A DNA stretch of 19,539 nucleotides from Phoronis pallida. Lineage: Eukaryota; Phoronida; Phoronidae. Positions 17,501 through 19,539 of this stretch are shown piece after piece; position 1 is the stretch's first letter, and each line of letters starts with the position of its first letter. The notes under the pieces were generated by a model. The model ran no database searches. It was not told the origin of the DNA and saw nothing but the letters and a program-made list of their open reading frames with translations. Location: NCBI GenBank assembly GCA_028565715.1, contig JAOXYC010176469.1:1-19539 (forward strand), read 5' to 3'. The translations under genes were made by a program, and so were the position numbers.

Positions 17501-17711
17501 GAAAATACCTATTTCAACATTTTATGATCGAGATAAATAATTTCTAAAACCCCTCTGGAATGAAATGTCGACACTGAGAATATGAACTTGCTAAATGAAC
17601 TTTGACCCCTACCTCATCCTCATCTCCAATGCTGAAGAGTGATGATGCAGCTTCCGATGATGAAGCGTCAAGGTCAACCAGGTTGCCAGTTTTAGCATCC
17701 TCAGAATTAGA
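2458..17711 (-). CDS. GOLGA4: GOLGA4-like golgin (golgin-245/p230), 16-exon partial gene span
   Basis: Sixteen minus-strand exons splice in frame into about 2234 residues; human GOLGA4 is about 2230 in total, so this one is longer or its N- and C-termini add to it. Visible order: acidic/serine-rich N-terminal region (residues 1-100), a conserved LAKYRGKY motif, a QSQDKAFCRISELKE stretch, KCKETIKANKE, then uninterrupted coiled coil to the end. Each of these lines up with human GOLGA4 in the same order (SYRGKYSE, QSQDKSLRRIAELRE, KCKETI..., KAEQKIAAIKK, MREFNTQLAQKEQE). The family forms long parallel dimers on the trans-Golgi, held by Arl1-GTP through the C-terminal GRIP domain, and captures endosome-derived carriers by its N-terminus. 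The first exon(s) and the GRIP exons are missing from the window. Introns are phase 0 except two phase-1 introns (12281-side and 3079-side). Most splice sites are canonical; the donors at 13094 (GTTTGT), 13964 (GTGGAG) and 15150 (GTACTC) are weak. Confidence 0.9.
2589..3079 (-). other. Golgin intron carrying a repeat copy
   Basis: This 491-bp phase-1 intron contains a copy of the interspersed repeat described at 2630-2826. The remainder (2840-3060) has a chance open frame on the plus strand that resembles nothing. Confidence 0.6.
2630..2826 (+). repeat. Interspersed repeat family, copy A
   Basis: The landmarks ATTTCCTCCCAGTG (2630), GATGAAATGAATAAAATAAA (from 2650), TTCTGAAC, TGATATTTTGGCGCAAT (about 2740-2756) and CACTCAATCAATGACATAGC (from 2768) recur, split and partly inverted, at 12473-12770. 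It is probably a short non-autonomous mobile element; class not determinable here. Confidence 0.65.
3080..3668 (-). CDS. GOLGA4: Golgin coiled-coil exon, ends in a split codon (196 codons + 1 base)
   Basis: Acceptor CTCTTTTAG, donor GTGAGT. It reads ITQLESDLGASQAEKQAAV and ends VKMLAKEFNLKMAEKEHE then FQENFSLAF plus one G. Human GOLGA4 has LKQLMREFNTQLAQKEQELE at the same place, which places this exon near the C-terminal end of the rod. Confidence 0.93.
3669..4012 (-). other. Golgin intron, nothing recognised
   Basis: 344 bases, AT-rich, with a GTGAGA donor and CTCTTTTAG acceptor. No repeat or coding segment seen. Confidence 0.6.
4013..6520 (-). CDS. GOLGA4: Golgin giant coiled-coil exon (836 codons)
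   Basis: This 2508-bp exon has an acceptor CATCCAG and donor GTGAGA and is phase 0. It starts VQEKTHALEENEK and ends VTQLQER. Near the end, AMKKKAEQKLAQIKKTIQG (about 4071-4126) matches ELKRKAEQKIAAIKKQLLSQ of human GOLGA4, fixing this as the region about 80% along the protein. The rest is continuous coiled coil with few prolines. Basic, lysine-spaced stretches recur at 5811-5908, 5021-5068 and 4543-4597. Confidence 0.93.
6797..8554 (-). CDS. GOLGA4: Golgin giant coiled-coil exon (586 codons)
   Basis: This 1758-bp exon has an acceptor AATTTTCAG and donor GTAAAT and is phase 0 at both ends. It happens to open with ATG (8552-8554), which is an internal Met because the frame continues from upstream. 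The whole length is charged alpha-helical heptad sequence with recurrent EKE, SEKEKL and QLQ words and almost no proline, as expected for a rod. It ends RDEAKSKLKDLRTQ, one of five copies of a basic KxxxKL repeat (see findings). It would form the first half of the tether's rod. Confidence 0.92.
8555..8901 (-). other. Golgin intron, nothing recognised
   Basis: 347 bases with canonical ends. No conserved or repeated structure seen. Confidence 0.6.
8902..9042 (-). CDS. GOLGA4: Golgin coiled-coil exon (47 codons)
   Basis: Acceptor TTTTTGTAG, donor GTAAAT, phase 0. It begins RNTNLEQEMSKVKEAHNTE and ends RIAELKTKCQK. Heptad-rich, with no trans-species motif as distinctive as the N-terminal exons. 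It belongs by frame and position. Confidence 0.88.
9043..10821 (-). other. Largest golgin intron, mostly a tandem repeat array
   Basis: This 1779-bp intron is dominated by the array at about 9301-10682. Short open frames inside it (for example 9594-9863) repeat the same words unit after unit and are by-products of the repeat, not genes. Confidence 0.7.
9301..10682 (+). repeat. Tandem array of ~160-bp units with a GGACAAC-type tail
   Basis: The word TTGGCCAACAGGGGGAGC, or a close variant, starts units at about 9561, 9722, 9873, 10035, 10197, 10358 and 10515, giving spacings of 161, 151, 162, 162, 161 and 157 bases. More decayed units precede it (about 9301 and 9441). Each unit carries CCAATCATCATCCAGAG, then GTGTACCAAGTTTCATCA and AATCGCTTGAGGGGTTT in order. 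The final unit has AAAATCGGTTGAGCCGTTTT and ends in GACGGACAACGGACAACGGA (10657-10676). I recall bivalve satellites and element-internal arrays with monomers near 160 bp; identity with any of them is not tested. Confidence 0.88.
10822..11001 (-). CDS. GOLGA4: Golgin coiled-coil exon (60 codons)
   Basis: Acceptor TTTTACAG, donor GTAAGC, phase 0. It starts ERELEREYQQKIEEQQRTLQ and ends KDKLLAELEDIKS. Human GOLGA4 continues REREFQEQMKVALEKSQ at this point. It is followed by the largest intron, which holds the tandem repeat array. Confidence 0.9.
11152..11259 (-). CDS. GOLGA4: Golgin coiled-coil exon (36 codons)
   Basis: Acceptor TGATTCTAG, donor GTGAGC, phase 0. It reads QQTEEKVANAIKERDTEWDQ then KMTEKENQLQEQLTKK, matching the SSEEQIAKLQKLHEKELARK / EQELTKKLQ run of human GOLGA4. 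Confidence 0.9.
11260..11763 (-). other. Golgin intron with (ATT)n tract
   Basis: This 504-bp AT-rich intron has a TTATTATTATTATTA-type microsatellite (about 11743-11761) immediately beside the donor of the exon starting at 11764. Otherwise nothing recognised. Confidence 0.6.
11764..11942 (-). CDS. GOLGA4: Golgin coiled-coil exon (179 bp)
   Basis: Acceptor ATTCCCAG; donor GTAATA, embedded at the start of an (AAT)n microsatellite. Taking the G from the previous exon it reads GQEQLEKSREIIKKLAEEKK, then a glutamate-rich stretch, ESLVQELSRGKSATVTLMQ. It aligns with the EELEKAL...EERISLQQELSRVKQEV region of human GOLGA4. Phase 0 at the 3' end. Confidence 0.9.
12151..12280 (-). CDS. GOLGA4: Golgin coiled-coil exon, ends in a split codon (43 codons + 1 base)
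   Basis: Acceptor GCTTTAG followed by GTGAAG; donor GTAAAA. It reads VKQQMHLEMENKDTELQELK then SSLEEAKTLNAELS and KIEKLEKS, with one leftover G that completes a glycine in the next exon. Human GOLGA4 has TKRQMHETLEMKEEEIAQL and REQKEKSE at this place. Confidence 0.88.
12281..13094 (-). other. Golgin intron with rearranged repeat
   Basis: This 814-bp intron includes the repeat copy at 12473-12770. Open frames at 12661-12855 and 12772-13032 overlap on opposite strands, show no family likeness, and are taken as chance. Confidence 0.6.
12473..12770. repeat. Interspersed repeat family, copy B, rearranged head to head
   Basis: AACAATGATATTTGGGCGCAA (about 12473-12492) and, inverted, ATTGCGCCAAAATATCATTG (12664-12683) bracket about 170 bases. 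The part from 12473 to about 12560 matches the right half of copy A in direct orientation (CACTCAATCAATGACGTAAC). The part from 12664 to 12770 matches the left half of copy A in reverse orientation (TTTATTTTATTCATTTCATC, ending CACTGGGAGGAAAT). The two halves therefore diverge from a shared GGCGCAAT core. Confidence 0.65.
13095..13199 (-). CDS. GOLGA4: Golgin coiled-coil exon (35 codons)
   Basis: Acceptor ATTCTAG; donor GTTTGT is weak; phase 0. It reads TGGDGEETNKLKEQIKKARE followed by VIQALEDKNALNLAE. It aligns to TKLITQLRDAKNLIEQLEQDK of human GOLGA4. The glycine-rich start suggests a short flexible break before the heptads resume. Confidence 0.87.
13200..13964 (-). other. Golgin intron, nothing recognised
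   Basis: 765 AT-rich bases. A short direct repeat GTTGGTGAATTTTTCT (about 13380 and 13399) is the only structure noted. Confidence 0.55.
13965..14105 (-). CDS. GOLGA4: Golgin exon with KCKETIKANKE motif (47 codons)
   Basis: Acceptor TTTTCAG, donor GTGGAG (weak), phase 0. It reads VKRLESLLGKCKETIKANKE and then KQAQLICEKEMM. Human GOLGA4 has VKRQENLLKRCKETIQSHKE, so this is one of the clearest family matches in the window. Coiled coil throughout. Confidence 0.93.
14106..15150 (-). other. Golgin intron with a decayed inverted repeat
   Basis: 1045 bases. Apart from the inverted repeat at about 14160-14552, the remainder is AT-rich with no recognisable element or exon. Confidence 0.55.
14160..14552. 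repeat. Decayed inverted repeat
   Basis: TCAAGTTACTGTCCTGACA...GTTTAACC (14161-14192) is mirrored as GGTTAAACCTTCAAGACAGT AACTT (14523-14547). Inside, ACTTTTGAACTTT (about 14302-14314) is mirrored by GAGTTCAAAAG (about 14470). The arms have many mismatches and gaps, so this may be an old foldback element. Confidence 0.4.
15151..15285 (-). CDS. GOLGA4: Golgin exon: coiled-coil break, linker (45 codons)
   Basis: Acceptor TTTCAG followed by an exon that itself opens GTGAGG; donor GTACTC is weak; phase 0. It encodes VRFLKQGTDNTDGSQSMNNT, then a Gly/Glu/Thr-rich segment and VVALKDK. It matches the position of the low-complexity linker after VSLLKQRLRNG in human GOLGA4, where the coiled coil is interrupted and a flexible hinge is expected. 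Confidence 0.88.
15286..15940 (-). other. Golgin intron, nothing recognised
   Basis: 655 bases. Two minus-strand open frames of 64 codons (15448-15642 and 15682-15876) have no coiled-coil character and no family likeness; taken as chance. Confidence 0.55.
15941..16096 (-). CDS. GOLGA4: Golgin exon with SQDKAFCRISELKE motif (52 codons)
   Basis: Acceptor ATCTTAG, donor GTAGAT, phase 0. It begins DTLVQSQDKAFCRISELKE and ends LLEEKDNAIAALSTQ. Human GOLGA4 has ILSQSQDKSLRRIAELRE and SLEEKDQYISVLQTQV in the same order, among the most conserved parts of the N-terminal coiled coil. Confidence 0.93.
16097..16536 (-). other. Golgin intron, nothing recognised
   Basis: 440 AT-rich bases with canonical ends. 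Confidence 0.55.
16537..16584 (-). CDS. GOLGA4: Golgin micro-exon (16 codons)
   Basis: This 48-bp exon, with acceptor ATTTCTAG and donor GTAGGT, encodes ILNAYKELEKDRDKIK. It aligns to TAYQMLQREKKKLQ of human GOLGA4, directly after the YRGKY motif. Phase 0 on both sides keeps the frame open, and the exon could be skipped without a frameshift. Confidence 0.85.
16585..16907 (-). other. Golgin intron, nothing recognised
   Basis: 323 bases with canonical ends and no notable structure. Confidence 0.55.
16908..17201 (-). CDS. GOLGA4: Golgin exon: disordered N-terminus to YRGKY motif (98 codons)
   Basis: Acceptor TCTTCCAG, donor GTACGC, phase 0. It starts TKASPSHSMTEISLES, passes through an S/T-P-rich stretch (SPVRETPP, SDSPLPVYNTP), then PSDVESEVEDQ, and ends in the helix KILDKNLAKYRGKYKQ. 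Human GOLGA4 has PPSDMDSEAEDL followed by MERSLSSYRGKYSEL, a distinctive match. Several SP/TP pairs are candidate proline-directed phosphorylation sites. The coiled coil begins at the end of this exon. Confidence 0.9.
17202..17612 (-). other. Golgin intron, nothing recognised
   Basis: 411 bases. Two overlapping plus-strand open frames that start inside the neighbouring exon are antisense shadows. Confidence 0.55.
17613..17711 (-). CDS. GOLGA4: Golgin exon 1 of those visible (33 codons)
   Basis: Acceptor TTTTTTTCAG (17712 side) and donor GTAGGG; phase 0 at both ends. It reads SNSEDAKTGNLVDLDASS and continues as a serine- and acid-rich segment ending SIGDEDE. It corresponds in position to the serine-rich, unstructured N-terminal part of golgin-245. 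The assignment comes from frame continuity with the next exon more than from similarity. The upstream exon(s), with the vesicle-binding N-terminus, are not in the window. Confidence 0.75.
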
Positions 17712-19539
17712 CTGAAAAAAAGAAAACATGAATCATTATTGTATTCATGCTCACATTTTGATTAATAATGTATTTTTTTTACATGAGCCATGCACTTATA
17801 TTTGCAAGTAGCGAAATGCTTGAATGAAAAAAAAACATTTAGATTGAAGCCACCTCTTACTGTAGCTATTCATTGTAAGGCAAAAATAATACAACTGGAT
17901 ACTTATTACCATGATTTGAAATTATGAGTTAAATAATGCATCAACCCAAAACTGAGTTTATCGCGCATGTTAATTTAAACTTGTCATGGCGACATATTAA
18001 AACAGTTCTTGGAGAACATAAATATGTTAATTCTGAACATGAATAATCTTTAAAATATAAATTTAAATGAAAATTAATGGAAATGACTTCATTGGCATTG
18101 GAATCAAATTAAACAAAACTACTGAACTTCATTGTCAAATAATCTTACCATATTGATAGGAAGATTAAAACTAAAGAGACAAACAAAGTCAAATTTCATA
18201 AAAATAATAAGGGCTCAAGACTGACATTGCAACAGAATATATCTAAAAAGAAAACTAAAATCTACATATAATTGGAACATATTTTTTTTATTCAATAATA
18301 ATTTTACTTTTTTATACCAAGTTGGTATTTACATAGTTCCGGAAAGCTGATCATGCAGGGCCCCCAGTTTACAAATTGCCTTGTCGAGACAATAGTAATT
18401 ATTTTAAGGTTTACGAGCCACAGACTCCCTGAGGTTATACCTCGCCTTGTCAACTCTTCGATAGAATTATCAGTTGATTTATCAAATAAAATCAATGAAA
18501 GACATTAAAACAGTTGTGTTGATATTTCCATATTCAAGAAAAAGTCATGACACAGTTAGCAACCGCCTGCTTGCGTTAGTGCTGACTGTCACTGATTAAA
18601 TTAGAATATGCTACGTTAGTGCAATATGCTGGTAATGAACTTGAGTTACTTTACAAGTGCATCATTGAATCTAGAATCAATCCACTATATTTATCACATT
18701 CTCTGATCTGAAAAATGATTACTGCACCTGCAATCTTTTTAAGCTACCACCTTTTATTAAGATTAATCAAACGTAGCTGTGTAACAACCAAATAGATATC
18801 ACCAAAACGGTTTATGGCCATTTGGTCATTGACACCATAGCACTCTCTGCTGTGACGTGGTTGAGACACGAGATAGTGACTCAGGACCAACGAGGAGACA
18901 GTGTCTTTAATTACCTACTATAGATCTAAACCATCATCATCAATTGAAAATTAAAGTTTTAATTCATTACAGTTGATCTTAGTTTTCTTGTGTGTCAGTG
19001 TCGAGAATTCATAGTCAAGCACTTATTCTACTCAAATGTCCCGCGTAAAGGTGCAGGTCCACAATTAGACACAAGCGCTCAATTGCGGGGTTATACGATA
19101 ATGTTTCCTCATTGCTTTACTCCCCAATCATTACGGAATTTCTGCGGTGGTTTTATTCCTGTTTGAAAATTAACGCGCAGAATATGGAATCATCATGCTC
19201 ATTTTAAAACGATGGCAGTGATTCTTCTAATGCAAAATTTAGTCTTAGTTAATACTAATTATTATTATTCAGATCTATCATCTATGGCTCCGAGCAGGCC
19301 TACGAAATGACGAAAATAAAATTTCATTCTTTTCAAAATTAATAACAGGTTACAAAAACGAAATTCAGCCCTTGGTGTTGATGACCAATCGAAATCAAGC
19401 GCATGTTCTATGCAGAACCTGGGGTCCAAGTGACTTGGGGTCCAAGTGACTGGTTACCGAACCCTGTCAGCCGAACCAGACAACCGGTTGCAGTGGCAAG
19501 TGGGTGTAGAATTTGCCAAGAAAACACTGTTGATTTCGT
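17712..19539. other. Probable 5' intron of the golgin gene; no exon found
   Basis: I searched the minus strand for the golgin-245 start (MFKKLKQKI-type helix) and did not find it. The block 18304-18500 is less AT-rich than its surroundings and has a 63-codon minus-strand frame without a family match. An exact 16-base tandem duplication, TGGGGTCCAAGTGACT, lies at 19420-19435 and 19436-19451. No promoter could be identified. Confidence 0.5.
19420..19451 (+). repeat. Exact 16-bp tandem duplication
   Basis: TGGGGTCCAAGTGACT occurs twice with no spacer. It is a small recent duplication in otherwise non-repetitive sequence. Confidence 0.9.

Noticed and set aside
18148-18171. Possible tiny minus-strand exon ending ATG|GTAAG, which could be the golgin start
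   Set aside because: Only about 22 bases, no likeness to the golgin N-terminus, and no support beyond a donor-like word in AT-rich sequence.
18750-18925. Minus-strand frame of about 54 codons without a Met in the upstream region
   Set aside because: Length is within chance expectation, composition does not resemble the golgin N-terminus, and no matching splice pair was found.
1-19539. CRISPR array, tRNA, rRNA, bacterial operon or viral gene
   Set aside because: No direct-repeat/spacer pattern, no tRNA or rRNA signature, and spliced animal genes throughout.

Overview
The window is AT-rich, intron-rich animal DNA. It has GT-AG introns with pyrimidine-rich acceptors, no prokaryotic gene layout, and two recognisable animal gene families. 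An intronic array of ~160-bp repeat units ending in a short GGACAAC-type tail is reminiscent of repeat families I associate with bivalve and other lophotrochozoan genomes. A marine invertebrate, probably a mollusc, is my best guess; this rests on repeat style only and is weak.

Layout. (1) Bases 1-1531, plus strand: two internal exons (210-318 and 1397-1531) of a p67phox / NOX-activator gene (NCF2/NOXA1 family). They encode the end of the N-terminal TPR domain, including the LRGN...DY segment that in human p67phox contacts Rac. The intron between them holds degenerate copies of the end of the first exon and a ~245-bp perfect-style foldback (1081-1325). (2) Bases 1532-2457: no exon found; a GC-rich, hairpin-rich block (about 1912-2045) looks like mobile-element debris. 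(3) Bases 2458-17711, minus strand: sixteen consecutive internal exons of a GOLGA4-like golgin (golgin-245/p230, a trans-Golgi coiled-coil tether). All junctions are in frame and give about 2234 residues. The two giant exons (4013-6520 and 6797-8554) carry most of the coiled coil. The very N-terminus and the C-terminal GRIP domain are not in the window. (4) Bases 17712-19539: no exon I can defend; presumably 5' intron of the golgin gene.

The two genes run towards each other, and each lacks its 3' exons where they meet (1532-2457). Either one gene lies inside an intron of the other, or the p67phox part is a truncated copy, or the sequence is misjoined there. Nothing suggests the two proteins work together: one tethers vesicles at the trans-Golgi, the other activates an NADPH oxidase with Rac.

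The introns carry the unexplained structure: a foldback element, a tandem array of ~160-bp units (about 9301-10682), a repeat family present at about 2630 and again rearranged at 12473-12770, and a decayed inverted repeat at about 14160-14552. I found no RNA gene, CRISPR array, viral element or clearly novel system.
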